A DNA stretch of 64,000 nt, taken from Branchiostoma floridae (taxonomy: Eukaryota > Chordata > Leptocardii > Amphioxiformes > Branchiostomatidae). The translations under genes and the position numbers were made by a program. The notes beneath the pieces are model-generated. The model worked only from the letters and a program-made list of their open reading frames with translations, made no database searches and was not told the DNA's origin. The stretch lies in NCBI RefSeq assembly GCF_000003815.2, contig NC_049988.1:17471795-17535794 (forward strand). The letters are read 5' to 3'. Shown here in pieces: positions 43,920 through 56,696 of the stretch (its first letter is position 1; each line of letters begins with the position of its first letter).

Positions 43920-46900
43920 TAATTTTGAGTGCTGACTTAATGGACTCAGGGATGTTTAATTTTGAGCCCGGACGTAATGGACTCAGGGATGTTTAATTTT
44001 GAGTCCTGACTTAATGGACTCAGGGATGTTTAATTTTGAGTCCTGAATTAATGGACTCAGGGATGTTTAATTTTGAGTCTTGACTTAATGGACTCAGCGA
44101 TGTTTAATTTTGAGTGCTGACTATGGACTCATGGATGTTTAATTTTGAGTCCTGAATTAATGGACTCAGGGATGTTTAATTTTGAGTGCTGACTTAATGG
44201 ACTCAGGGTTGTTTAATTTTGAGTGCTGACTTAATGGACTCAGGGTTGTTTAATTTTGAGTCCTGACTTAATGGACTCAGCGATATTTAATTTTGAGTCC
44301 TGACTTAATGGACTCAGCGATGTTTAATTTTGAGTGCTGACTTAATGGACTCATGGATGTTTAATTTTGAGTGCTGACTTAATGGACTCAGCGATGTTTA
44401 ATTTTGAGTCCTATGACTTAATGGACTCAGCGATATTTAATTTTGAGTCCTGACTTAATGGAATCAGCGATGTTTAATTTTGAGTGCTGACTTAATGGAC
44501 TCAGCGATGTTTAATTTTGAGTGCTGACTTAATGGACTCAGCAATGTTTAGTTTTGAGTCCTGACTTAATGGACTCAGGGATGTTTAATTTTGAGTGCTG
44601 ACTTAATGGACTCAGGGATGTTTAATTTTGAGTCCTGACTTAATGGACTCAGGGTTGTTTAATTTTGAGTCCTGACTTAATGGACTCAGCGATGTTTAAT
44701 TTTGAGTGCTGACTTAATGGACTCAGCGATGTTTAATTTTGAGTCCTGACTTAATGGACTCAGGGTTGTTTAATTTTGAGTCCTGAATTAATGGACTCAG
44801 AGATGTTTTATTTTGAGTGCTGACTTAATGGACTCAGCAATGTTTAATTTTGAGTCCTGACTTAATGGACTCAGCGATGTTTAATTTTGAGTCCTGACTT
44901 AATGGACTCAGGGATGTTTAATTTTGAGTCCTGACTATGGACTCAGCAATGTTTAATTTTGAGTGCTGACTTAATGGACTCAGGGATGTTTAATTTTGAG
45001 TCCTGACTTAATGGACTCAGGGATGTTTAATTTTGAGTGCTGACTTAATGGACTCAGGGTTGTTTAATTTTGAGTGCTGACTTAATGGACTCAGGGATGT
45101 TTAATTTTGAGTCCTGACTTAATGGACTCAGGGATGTTTAATTTTGAGTCCTGAATTAATGGACTCAGAGATGTTTTATTTTGAGTGCTGACTTAATGGA
45201 CTCAGCAATGTTTAATTTTGAGTCCTGACTTAATGGACTCAGCGATGTTTAATTTTGAGTCCTGACTTAATGGACTCAGCGATGTTTAATTTTGAGTCCT
45301 GACTTAATGGACTCAGGGATGTTTAATTTTGAGTGCTGACTTAATGGACTCAGCGATGTTTAATTTTGAGTGCTGACTTAATGGACTCAGGGATGTTTAA
45401 TTTTGAGTCCTGACTTAATGGACTCAGCGATGTTTAATTTTGAGTGCTGACTTAATGGACTCAGCGATGTTTAATTTTGAGTGCTGACTTAATGGACTCA
45501 GCGATGTTTAATTTTGAGTGCTGACTTAATGGACTCAGGGATGTTTAATTTTGAGTCCTGACTTAATGAACTCAGGGATGTTTAATTTTGAGTCCTGACT
45601 TAATGGACTAAGCAATGTTTAATTTTGAGTCCTATGACTTAATGGACTCAGCGATATTTAATTTTGAGTCCTGACTTAATGGACTCAGGGTTGTTTAATT
45701 TTGAGTGCTGACTTAATGGACTCATGGATGTTTAATTTTGAGTGCTGACTTAATGGACTCAGGGTTGTTTAATTTTGAGTGCTGACTTAATGGACTCAGG
45801 GATGTTTAATTTTGAGTCCTGACTTAATGGACTCAGCAATGTTTAATTTTGAGTGCTGACTTAATGGACTCAGCGATATCTAATTTTGAGTGCTGACTTA
45901 ATGGACTCAGCAATGTTTAATTTTGAGTCCTGACTTAATGGACTCAGGGATGTTTAATTTTGAGTCCTGACTTAATGGACTCAGCGATGTTTAATTTTGA
46001 GTGCTGACTTAATGGACTCAGGGATGTTTAATTTTGAGTGCTGACTTAATGGACTCAGGGATGTTTAATTTTGAGTCCTGACTTAATGGACTCAGGGATG
46101 TTTAATTTTGAGCGCTGACTTAATGGACTCAGGGATGTTTAATTTTGAGTCCTGACTTAATGGACTCAGGGATGTTTAATTTTGAGTCCTGACTTAATGG
46201 ACTCAGGGATGTTTAATTTTGAGTGCTGACTTAATGGACTCAGCGATGTTTAATTTTGAGTGCTATGACTTAATGGACTCAGCGATGTTTAATTTTGAGT
46301 GCTGACTTAATGGACTCAGGGTTGTTTAATTTTGAGTCCTGACTTAATGGACTCAGCGATATCTAATTGTGAGTCCTGACTTTATGGACTCAGCGATGTT
46401 TAATTTTGAGTCCTGACTTTATGGACTCAGCGATGTATAATTGTGAGTCCTGACTATGGACTCAGGGATGTTTAATTTTGAGTCCTGACTTAATGGACTC
46501 AGGGATGTTTAATTTTGAGTGCTGACTTAATGGACTCAGCGATGTTTAATTTTGAGTCCTGACTTAATGGACTCAGCGATGTTTAATTTTGAGTCCTGAC
46601 TTAATGGACTCAGCGATGTTTAATTTTGAGTCCTGACTTAATGGACTCAGCGATGTTTAATTTTGAGTCCTGACTTAATGGACTCAGCGATATTTAATTT
46701 TGAGTCTTGACTTAATGGACTCAGGGTTGTTTAATTTTGAGTGCTGACTTAATGGACTCAGGGATGTTTAATTTTGAGTCCTGACTTAATGGACCCAGGG
46801 ATGTTTAATTTTGAGTCCTGAATTAATGGACTCAGAGATGTTTTATTTTGAGTGCTGACTTAATGGCCCCAGCAATGTTTAATTTTGAGTCCTGACTTAA

Positions 46901-48893
46901 TGGACTCAGCGATGTTTAATTTTGAGTCCTGACTTAATGGACTCAGCGATGTTTAATTTTGAGTCCTGACTTAATGGACTCAGGGATGTTTAATTTTGAG
47001 TGCTGACTTAATGGACTCAGCGATGTTTAATTTTGAGTGCTGACTTAATGGACTCAGGGATGTTTAATTTTGAGTCCTGACTTAATGGACTCAGCGATGT
47101 TTAATTTTGAGTGCTGACTTAATGGACTCAGCGATGTTTAATTTTGAGTGCTGACTTAATGGACTCAGCGATGTTTAATTTTGAGTGCTGACTTAATGCA
47201 CTCAGGGATGTTTAATTTTGAGCCCTGACTTAATGAACTCAGGGATGTTTAATTTTGAGTCCTGACTTAATGCACTCAGCAATGTTTAATTTTGAGTCCT
47301 ATGACATAACGCACTCAGCGATGTCTAATTTTGAGTGCTGACTTAATGGACTCAGCGATGTTTAATTTTGAGTCCTGACTTAATGGACTCAGGGATGTTT
47401 AATTTTGAGTCCTGACTTAATGGACTCAGCGATGTTTAATTTTGAGCGCTGACTTAATGGACTCAGGGATGTTTAATTTTGAGTCCTGACTTAATGGACT
47501 CAGGGATGTTTAATTTTGAGTCCTGACTTAATGGACTCAGGGATGTTTAATTTTGAGCGCTGACTTAATGGACTCAGGGATGTTTAATTTTGAGTCCTGA
47601 CTTAATGGACTCAGGGATGTTTAATTTTGAGTCCTGACTTAATGGACTCAGGGATGTTTAATTTTGAGTCCTGACTTAATGGACTCAGGGATGTTTAATT
47701 TTGAGTGCTGACTTAATGGACTCAGGGTTGTTTAATTTTGAGTGCTGACTAAATGGACTCAGGGATGTTTAATTTTGAGTCCTGACTTAATGGACTCAGC
47801 AATGTTTAATTTTGAGTGCTGACTTAATGGACTCAGCGATATTTAATTTTGAGCGCTGACTTAATGGACTCAGGGATGTTTAATTTTGAGTCCTGACTTA
47901 ATGGACTCAGGGATGTTTAATTTTGAGTCCTGACTTAATGGACTCAGGGATGTTTAATTTTGAGTGCTGACTTAATGGACTCAGCGATATCTAATTTTGA
48001 GTGCTGACTTAATGGACTCAGCAATGTTTAATTTTGAGTGCTGACTTAATGGACTCAGGGATGTTTAATTTTGAGTGCTGACTTAATGGACTCAGGGATG
48101 TTTAATTTTGAGTGCTGACTTAATGGACTCAGGGATGTTTAATTTTGAGTGCTGACTTAATGGACTCAGGGTTGTTTAATTTTGAGTCCTGACTATGGAC
48201 TCAGGGATGTTTAATTTTGAGTCCTGACTTAATGGACTCAGGGTTGTTTAATTTTGAGTCCTGACTTAATGGACTCAGGGATGTTTAATTTTGAGTGCTG
48301 ACTTAATGGACTCAGGGATGTTTAATTTTGAGTCCTGACTATGGACTCAGGGATGTTTAATTTTGAGTCCTGACTTAATGGACTCAGGGATGTTTAATTT
48401 TGAGTCCTGACTTAATGGACTCAGGGTTGTTTAATTTTGAGTGCTGACTTAATGGACTCAGGGATGTTTAATTTTGAGTGCTGACTTAATGGACTCAGGG
48501 ATGTTTAATTTTGAGTGCTGACTTAATGGACTCAGGGTTGTTTAATTTTGAGTCCTGACTATGGACTCAGGGATGTTTAATTTTGAGTCCTGACTTAATG
48601 GACTCAGGGTTGTTTAATTTTGAGTCCTGACTTAATGGACTCAGGGATGTTTAATTTTGAGTGCTGACTTAATGGACTCAGGGATGTTTAATTTTGAGTC
48701 CTGACTATGGACTCAGGGATGTTTAATTTTGAATCCTGACTTAATGGACTCAGGGATGTTTAATTTTGAGTCCTGACTTAATGGACTCAGGGTTGTTTAA
48801 TTTTGAGTGCTGACTTAATGGACTCAGGGATGTTTAATTTTGAGTCCTGATTTAATGGACTCAGCGATGTTTAATTTTGAGTCCTATGACTCA
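43920..48893. repeat. 37-bp satellite array, about 134 copies
   Basis: Head-to-tail monomer GACTTAATGGACTCAGGGAT + GTTTAATTTTGAGTCCT. Main variants are GGGATG/GCGATG/GGGTTG/GCAATG at one site and GAGTCC/GAGTGC at another; a shorter form has GACTATGGA. Many monomers can form a TGAGTCC/GGACTCA stem across the monomer junction. Runs of variant types recur in the same order (e.g. around 44690-45300 and 46480-47100), suggesting higher-order amplification. No spacers, no coding. Confidence 0.97.
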
Positions 48894-48952
48894 ACACTCA
48901 CAGTAAAACATGCTACACACACATACACACAGACATACACAGACATCTACAG

Positions 48953-49201
48953 GCATGTTTTGGTCTCCTGTCCGGAAGGGGCCATTCCGGACAGGAGACC
49001 AAAACATGCTCCCCCCCCCCTCTTAACACACACATTTAGACAGACATTTACATGCATGTTTTGGTCTCCTGTCCGGAAGGGGCCATTCCGGACAGGAGAC
49101 CAAAACATCCCACCCAACCACCCATATTTAGACACACATTTAAATACATGTTTTGGTCTCCTGTCCGGAAGGGGCCATTCCGGACAGGAGACCAAAACAT
49201 G
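48953..49201. repeat. Three tandem identical hairpins
   Basis: Three inverted repeats at 48953-49009, 49056-49108 and 49148-49200 share the same 53 nt: a 23-bp stem (ATGTTTTGGTCTCCTGTCCG + GAA) and 7-nt loop GGGGCCA. Units are spaced about 92-103 bp. The linkers (ACACA-rich, with ACATTTA) have diverged while the stems are identical. They directly follow the satellite array. Confidence 0.95.
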
Positions 49202-49209
49202 CACTCCGA

Positions 49210-49962
49210 CCCTCTTAACCTCAACATTTCTACAGAGAATAACCTTTATGGCATGGCCTACTCTGTCGGGACTTGGACAGTCCCTGTCGAGAGGCAAAGG
49301 TCATTTAATGCGTTCGTACTACCCTACTGATAGCCTCCCTTTGTTTGGTCTACAACAGTAGCTACTGTTTATATATTGCACGTAAAAGTTTCATTTTGGA
49401 AGTCCTGATAATGCCTCAAGTCCTGGTACTTAACTAGAGAGTGTTTGCTATTGCAGGCTTTAGGGAGATGTGATAAAACTGCAACAGAAAACACACCCTT
49501 GATCTTACTAAATACCTATATGAGTGTCCATAGCATTAGCCTGTTGGCTGAAAATTCACAGGATTATTTCTCTACATTGTACCATGGACATTCCTCTAGC
49601 CAGGTTTGGCCCTGATACCCTCATGTGCAGGTCTGTGTTGTTTGGTTCCCCTTTTCTTACTCACCTCAGAAAAGGCACTTGGCATGCTCTGCTGTCGAAC
49701 AAGTTTTCTTTAACTTTAATCTTAAGTTAAATGCTCATAAATGGAGAGTTGTTTTATGAAAGAATATGGATTTATCTATCACACTGGAAAGTTGTCCAGT
49801 AAAATTGTTTTTCAAGCTTCAACAGGTGCTTTTCATGTAAAGTCAAAAGAGGTAAGAAGGAAGAGTTCTGACCAGCCAAAGAGAATGGGGACTTTTTTCT
49901 AGTTGTGTCTAGTTGTACAGACCAATTGTACACTATGAGGGATGTCAGGGCGACCTGAGGAC
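49210..49962. other. 3' flank of the next gene, no gene seen
   Basis: AT-rich sequence downstream (in transcript sense) of the minus-strand stop codon at 49963. Probably includes its 3' UTR. Confidence 0.4.
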
Positions 49963-52062
49963 TTAGTGTTTGCTGCGCACGAGGCCGCTGGGACTCTCAC
50001 AGCGCCGCTTCAGGGTCCGGCTGTCTCTCGTCCTGCGGTCGGATGCTCGCTTCTTGGTCTGCAGCTTCTCTGCTGCCATGACGTTGTCAGACTTTGCGGC
50101 CACAGGAGGCTTTGGGTCCTTTAACTACGTAGTGGTGAAAAGTCCATGGTTAGTGTTTGGTTATATGATAAGCTGATAGGTAACTTTGACTATTTATTAA
50201 TGATTACACAAAGCAAGAACATTCTAAGTGGTATAGTAGTGAAGCGGCTACTTCAGTCTACTTAGTGTTGATTCTCAATACAGATGCAACTGCAATTTTT
50301 TTACTCTTTTGCACTGAATTTAACTAGTGTGAACTGTAAGTCTCAAGACATCAGTCAACAGGTTGAAACTCACCAAGTAGTGGCCTGAGATGTTGCTGGA
50401 TGCTGCGTTGTCAGACATTGCGACGATGTGTGGCTTTGTGTCCATCAGCTATAGTGGTAACATAGAGTCCAGAATATGTTAAATTTTGTGTGTAGCTTAA
50501 TCATTGATAATTTTGTGATTGAATAAACCTAGAAATATCTTGCCTTTATCTGACTTTCTTGCACTGAAAAGTGAGAACAAAACTGTTTATTACTACAAGA
50601 TTCAGTAAACCACTCAACATGTGCTGAAACTCACCGAGTGGCGGCCAGAGATGGTGGCGGCTGCTGCAGTTCTCTTCCCAGCCAGACGGTGGCGCTGTGG
50701 AGCCAGGGATGGCAGCTTAGTGGCTACAGAGTATAAAACACAGAGGATGTATAAGTTCACAACAGTATTATTAAGCTGTAAGGAAAATAACTGGCAACCT
50801 GGATAATTTTCTTACAGATGTCAACAAGCCCTGGTTGTCACATAAGTTTGCAAGACATATGGAAATCAAAAGATGATAGGAAAAGCTATGGCAACATTGT
50901 GAATATCAACTGCTTTCCTGCTTGAACTTTCTGGAAAAAGAAAGAAAGAAAAGGTTTGACTCAGTTTGACTCAGTTCAGTAGCAGTAGTGGAGGTTTGTG
51001 TTAGGATTCAATGAGACTATGCAGTTTCTCCATCCACCTGGATCATGTTACACTGAAGAGCTAAAAAACAGGAGTACAGAGTACAACTCTATACTTAAAC
51101 ACAAAGTTAGCAGAACTTTTTAACACAGAGTTTCAAACTCTCACCAGTCCGGTCAGAGGAGAGATCCCAGTCGGCGGCTTGCTTCAGTCTGTTGGCGCGG
51201 AAGTCCAGATCTTCCAGGGTGATGTAGACGGCCTCATCGTGATCATCAGGCTCAGGTTGCACCTGGTACCGCGTCTTCTCCGCTCCCTGCATATCGTGGG
51301 TGCGGTGGTTCCGTCCTCCAACCAGGCTGGGCTGTGTGGGCACTCTACGGGTCGCTGACGACTTATCGGACAGGTCCTCGCCAAACATGGCTTCGGTGCA
51401 CACCGATTGGAGCAGCTGGTGTTCGTGGTTGAAGGGCACGGCGTTGTGGCGCTCCTGCTCGAGTTGGTGGAGCTTCTCCTGTGCACGGACTTTCTTACCT
51501 CGCTTCTTAGACGGCAGCTTGGAGGCACTGAGGTCCTCCCCAAACATCTGGGTCTGCAGTTTGTGGTGGTACAGTCTCTTCGCGTGCTCGTCTAAGGCTC
51601 TATCCAGCTCCTCTTCTGTGGGGGATGATCTCATGTATCTTCAGATACAAAAAAGGGAAAAAGTAAGAGCACTGATTTGGAGTACAGCAAATGAGGTACA
51701 CACCCCTACAAGTACATTTCCATAGGTCATGCTGGAGCAAGTGAAAAGTCCCTAAATCATCTAAGATTCATGATAACTCAAAGGGTGCACCTGTTTGGCA
51801 TGTTGTCTGAGAATCCTCTGGCTGGTATGTACTCAGGTCTGTGCCCAGCCTTCAGGTGACGGTCGGCTTCTTCACAGGAGTCCATCACCTCGTTCATGTC
51901 CACACCGAGGACCTGGGGGGCCTTGCGGAGGTGTCTGCGGACCTTACGGGTCTGGCGCTGGACATCCTGTGGTGCCTGGTTGGCTGGCTTGGGGTTGGAG
52001 GGAGGGTTGGGGACACGGTACAACTCATGGGACTGACGGATCTCTTGTAGTCTTCTGTACAT
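49963..52062 (-). CDS. Unrecognised basic protein, possibly centrosomal/ciliary
   Basis: Minus-strand exons 52062-51791, 51638-51145, 50723-50635, optional 50448-50374, and 50124-49963. Without the optional exon the frame gives 338 residues; with it 363. Phases (2,1,0,0) all close. The N-terminus is MYRRLQEIRQSHELYRVPNP, followed by a basic helix (QRQTRKVRRHLRKAPQVLG) and HRPEYIPARGFSDN. The second exon begins with a probable coiled coil (TEEELDRALDEHAKRLYHH) and has two copies of MFGEDLS (with SAS or DKS following) and an acidic stretch (PEPDDHDEAVYITLEDLDF). The C-terminus is strongly basic (KLQTKKRASDRRTRDSRTLK) and ends LVRSKH. I do not recognise the family. An untranslated first exon probably ends with a GTAAGC donor at about 53361-53366. 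Confidence 0.82.
50374..50448 (-). CDS. Hybrid cassette exon candidate of the 50-52 kb gene
   Basis: 25 codons, phase 0 at both ends, between the exon ending 50635 and the exon starting 50124. Acceptor CACTATAG and donor GTGAGT are both intact. Its start (LMDTKPHIVAMSDNA) resembles the start of the last exon (LKDPKPPVAAKSDNV), and its end (NISGHYL) resembles the end of the preceding exon (TISGRHS), as do the flanking introns. It appears to be a fusion of duplicated exon edges. Fully open; it may be constitutive, alternative or unused. Confidence 0.6.
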
Positions 52063-53360
52063 GGTGGATGGGATGGGGCCTGGAATAGAAGATATTTTGT
52101 AAACTAACATCAATTAAGTTTGAAGGAAATTTCCAGAAGCTTTGGTATTGAAGGTTAAACTGCCAACTTTGGATTTTTCTCTCTTTAATTCTTGTTTGCC
52201 ATATGCATGTTGATAATCCCGTTGGTCTATACATGTATATAGTGTACAACAGTTGGATGCTTTGCTTTCTAGGAGTTTCTACAGCGGTAGGCTGTTCTAT
52301 GGTCTTGATGAACTGTCAGATTTTATAAAATATTCATTAGGACATTGTACAACCTTTCTTCTAATACTTTCATCACCACCTAAAGAACTTATACAGCAGA
52401 AACAGACTAACTAGATGTTGATTCAATGTTTGTATCATGGTTGAAAGCAAAGATGACAATAATATATAGTATATAATAAAGGAAACAGAAACAAGGCTCC
52501 ACCCCTGTGGCATCCCCAAAAATTCTAGCTCTGAGTTAGAAACAAGTCCAGCACTAAAGATGAAGCTTTAGAAATATCCTTCACCAGTAATGGCTGTAAG
52601 AAAATGTCCTTCCTGACATAGTCTCACTTTGTGTTTTTCCAATGAAGCTGAAGCAGTACATAAATGAATAGATAGATAATATGGCTGTAGAAAAACTTCC
52701 TTCCTGACTTGGTGTCAACTTTGTATTTCTACCTTTCTCATAAAACCACAGAATCAACACCTACCTTGGCATGAAGAGTAGGATACCATTTTAACCACAA
52801 AACCAACATTTTTCAGAACACACATAAGATGTTTTATCCTGCAATGTGTTACATTGAACAACCTTCCCAAGTCAGATAACACAGCTACAGTTTATAAACA
52901 AACAACAAACGTCAAACAACTGGACATCAATGAGTTCCAAAATCATTCATGGCGAGTAGAGCAAACTACTTGTAACGTTTATCTTATTCTAGACAAGACA
53001 AGCGATGCACTAAACTGACTAAAATAGTAGCAAATATCATCAATCTAAGTAGTAATGATAGACAAGTGTCAGCCACCCTTTTCCCTTCTTTTGAACCAAT
53101 AAACCACAATGCAAACGTCGTATATTTTTGCTCGTCAACACAAAACGTTAGTGAATGTCATTTACTTAAGTCCTCAACTTTCTACTTTAATAAATGACGA
53201 AGACCTTTATTGTGCATTTGTAATACAGATTCTGAAGTCTTTTTTTCTTATCTTACCTCTCCGTCCACCCCCCTCCCCTCCCACAAGCACTCTACATGAA
53301 GAACAATCTTGAACCCGAGTAGAGCCTCTGCAGGCCAAAGAAAATGTTCAGAAAAAGTGC

Positions 53361-53560
53361 TTACCGTAACTTTAACCAGAAACTTCTGAGCTGTAGAGGG
53401 ATGTATGGTCTGTTCCTGAGTCTTCTGTCCTGCTACAATCTTCTTAAGTTCAGTCTGTCATCACTGTTAAGGCTTGTTTCTGTCTGTCGACTATCCGGTG
53501 TGTCAACAGCTGCAGTTTCAATATGGCGGCTCCTCAGACAGAAACTCTCACGTCAAAGGT
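53361..53560 (-). promoter_or_regulatory. 5' untranslated exon and promoter of the 50-52 kb gene
   Basis: Minus-strand sequence AAGTTACG followed by GTAAGC is a good donor at about 53366. A YY1-like site (ATATGGCGGC) is at 53521-53530. This fits a first untranslated exon; inferred only. Confidence 0.45.
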
Positions 53561-56426
53561 CGTCCTTTTGACGCCGATAACTCGGATTCTTACCAACCTA
53601 ACCCGGTCCCATGTTTGTGGTAGTTACAACAATGTCTGAACAATATATGGGGAACTTTTTGACGGTTAACACGCCGTCTGACTGCTGAAATTCTGAGTTT
53701 TAGCACGAGCACGACTGGAACACGGCCTCACCCCACTGAGCTGTCTTGGTATCCTAGTCGTGACGTCACGATTGTTCGAACAAACAGGTTGCCTGGTAAC
53801 GGGCTCAAGTTACGGCAGGATGTAACCAATAAACAAACTAACTTGGCTATAAAACAAGCAAATTACAACAAACAAATGAGTTAAAATGAGTTAAAATTTG
53901 AGTACTGTAACTATTGTGATTGTAATTATTATGACTGTGTGTAGTGATAGCTAACAAGAGAATAAATATCCAGGAAAATTAGCAGTGTACAATTTTTTAG
54001 AATTTTGTATCACAGCTAATGGACTAATAAAGCCTCTCAAAGCCTCTATCTCAAAGGATAAATATGAATTTATACCATAACGTTAACTGAACCTAAGAGA
54101 AAAGTCGACGTTACTTGGATATATAAACATTCAGACACACAATTCACAGGGATTCTGTTTATTCCTGTACTCGTCTGGTACCTTAACCTTCTACAACAGC
54201 AACAGAGTTGATATACGGGGCATCAACAGCTAGCCTCGCTCCCCAGGCGTGGGGCCAGCGTTTAAAACAAGACACGACTGGAAAGGTTTCCCTGTCCTTG
54301 GTGCTGAATGAATAATCTATAATGTTACTATGATAAGATGTAAGCGTGGTAGAGATTGACGTTAAACAAATAGAAATTTGTAACTCCTTCTTCGTTGATT
54401 TTTGGTTGTACAAAAAAAAACAGACAGGTTTGCAATCTAGCTGGTAACCGAATAAGATACAAGGGCAGTGGCGGTTGCAAAGTACATATGAATGCGTTTA
54501 ACAAAGCACAAGATTTAGGTACTACAAATAGGATTTACGTACTAGGTTATACAGGTTAAGCAAAGCAGGGGTGTTTCTTAGATGCCCGGACGACCTTGGT
54601 TACTAAGCAGTTTGAAAATAAAGTTACACATTAGCCATTGAAGCCATAGAGAAATGCATTTTATCTCTTGTTCTGCATGTGTACATAGTCGGTAAACTGC
54701 CGTACGGCATAACACACCGGCTTCTGCATCTGTATTGTATTTTATCGACAGGCCCTCCCCTTGCTAAATACCGTCAGTCCCTTACTACTGAGAGGTTTCC
54801 ACTCATATACATAGCTAGAATAACTCTTGATGCGCAAACCAAACGGTCTCTTTTGACCTTTGACTTGTTTGAGTTCCGTTAAAGAAGACACATCAAATAA
54901 ATTCTCAGATAAGGGCTTAACACGTTTTAATATTGTTTCTTAGCGTTCTATATTTGTTTGAAATTTGTAACGTTTCTGAATTTAACGTTTACTTGATATT
55001 GCCGTCGTCTTTTAAGTTGTTGTTGTCTTTATGAAAAACATATTAGCTCTAGAGACGATATTCTGACATGTCTGATGTATTCTTAAGTACCGTGGGAATG
55101 GTTTGATTCGGTACATATAGTGTTCCTCGCTTTGGCTGCTTCAATGCTGAAATGTGTGGCCATCTAAGTGTTCATTCACATATTAAATGATACGAAATTC
55201 TAATTTGTCTGTTAAATACCAAAAATGACATTTATGGCAATAAGTTGGTTCGTTTTAAAAAGGTTCGCTAGTTTTGAGACGGTCCCATGCCCAGGACACG
55301 ATTGCGCATGTGCGCAGCTACGTAGCCCTCCATGACCCCAGAGGATAGACACACAAAGTTGTTTCGTTTCATTTTCCTGACAGTCTCCGTCGGTATTGAG
55401 GAGGTTGGGCGTTCTGGAACAAGGTAAAGCCGATATGTTACGGCTAAGCGGGAATCTCACTGGAGCAGCGGCCGAGCCATTTAACAAATCTCCACAAATT
55501 CCATCGATAAAAAAACAAGTCGTTTTACGCTTTTGTGTGTTTTTAGTCAATGCCAACGTGCCGAAGTCTAGTGAGATACCCCCTTTATAGTTTTAACGCT
55601 TTGTTTGTCAGTGGTCGATGACTTGTCCTGAAGTAAAAATAACAATTTTAAAAACTGGGTCAGTTGTTATAACAGCAGTCATATCGGGTAAGCGAAGTCG
55701 TCAGATTTAGATAGTTTCTTATTATAATCGAGTGACACACAGCAGCACGTGCAACAATGGGGTAACCACAGTATAACCATAAAAGAAAAGAGACTGCATG
55801 AAAAGTTAAGGAATTCCAGGTGTACAGAAAAGAAAGAAAAGAGACTGTATGAAAAGACTACTCTCTGTTGTTAAATGATAGGTTACTAATGTGAGTCTGG
55901 CAGCAGAGTAAACATTGGTTTGTAGTGGCTGGACTTTGTAACCTCCTCTCTGTCCCACTTCAGTGTGATCATATAGTCTATAGCCATGGTCTCCTTTCCA
56001 CTAGACGGCGTTCCTAAATCGGATTTGTGTAATCTTCGATTTCATACTGGGTATATCGTACAAAAGGTAAAGTTGTGACTTAAATGTTGCAAAACACACA
56101 AAGCGTAAAAAGTTTCGTGTTTCCATACAATTGGTTGAGCAATCTGTCAAATTTGAGGTCGCAGAGAGCGCCGCCTAGCGGAAAGGGTGCATAACCCACC
56201 CCTTCCAAAACGAGAAATGCAAAACAAAAACATGAAAATGCAAATATTTGACGGATATGACTGGTTTCCATAGTGACAAAGAATTCTGCGTACATATCTT
56301 TTCTAAATGTTACAAGGAACAACAGCTACTCGCCAGCGTGCTGTATTGTAATAATATTGTTAAGTTCAGCACAGCTGCTAATGATGGGGTGTTGGACACA
56401 GCATAGATTTAAAAAATGAAGTCATG
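53561..56426. other. Intergenic, no gene recognised
   Basis: No domain or spliceable conserved frame found. The minus-strand frame at 55212-55556 has no family resemblance I can name. A stretch at about 56190-56245 resembles 25650-25720 in the ASNS gene (GCATTTCTxxGTT ... GGTGGGTATGCxCC), so it is a dispersed repeat. A short AGAAAAGAGACTG[CT]ATGAAAAG duplication lies at 55788-55858. Confidence 0.4.
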
Positions 56427-56660
56427 TGGCATAACTGTAGGCTATCTGGTCAGGACCCAGTGGTCCTGGGTTCGAATCCTGCCACATGCTAACGAACTTG
56501 TGTCATTGGGAAAGTTTATACTCTGGCCGGGTGTAAAATTGGTACCAGGCTTTGGTTGAGGAGGTAAAAGGCGGTGGGAGGAAAGGGGGAAAGCTCAGTC
56601 TTTCATGATCAATGCCGAGATTCCAGACACAGCGTAAAAGCCCCCACTGTGCCTACACTT
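56427..56660 (+). mobile_element. tRNA-derived SINE copy
   Basis: The tRNA-like head has pairing ends (CATGTGGCA / TGCCACATG) and a B box (GGGTTCGAATCCTG). It is followed by GGCGGTGGGAGGAAAGG and TTCCAGACACAGCG, as in the other SINE copies. It ends about 35 bp before the EGCase start codon, so it lies in the probable 5' UTR or promoter. Confidence 0.65.
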
Positions 56661-56696
56661 CCTTTTTGTAATCTTTTCTACAGAAGCTGAGAGACC

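Noticed and set aside
43920-48893. CRISPR-like regular repeat of 37 bp
   Set aside because: Monomers are directly adjacent with no unique spacers, the genome is eukaryotic, and no cas genes exist. It is a satellite.
48840-49361. 173-codon frame covering the three hairpins
   Set aside because: Translation of inverted repeats on both strands; no domain, and the same frame is open on the opposite strand because of the symmetry.
55212-55556. 114-codon minus-strand frame
   Set aside because: No recognisable domain, no splice partners in phase, and composition not clearly coding.
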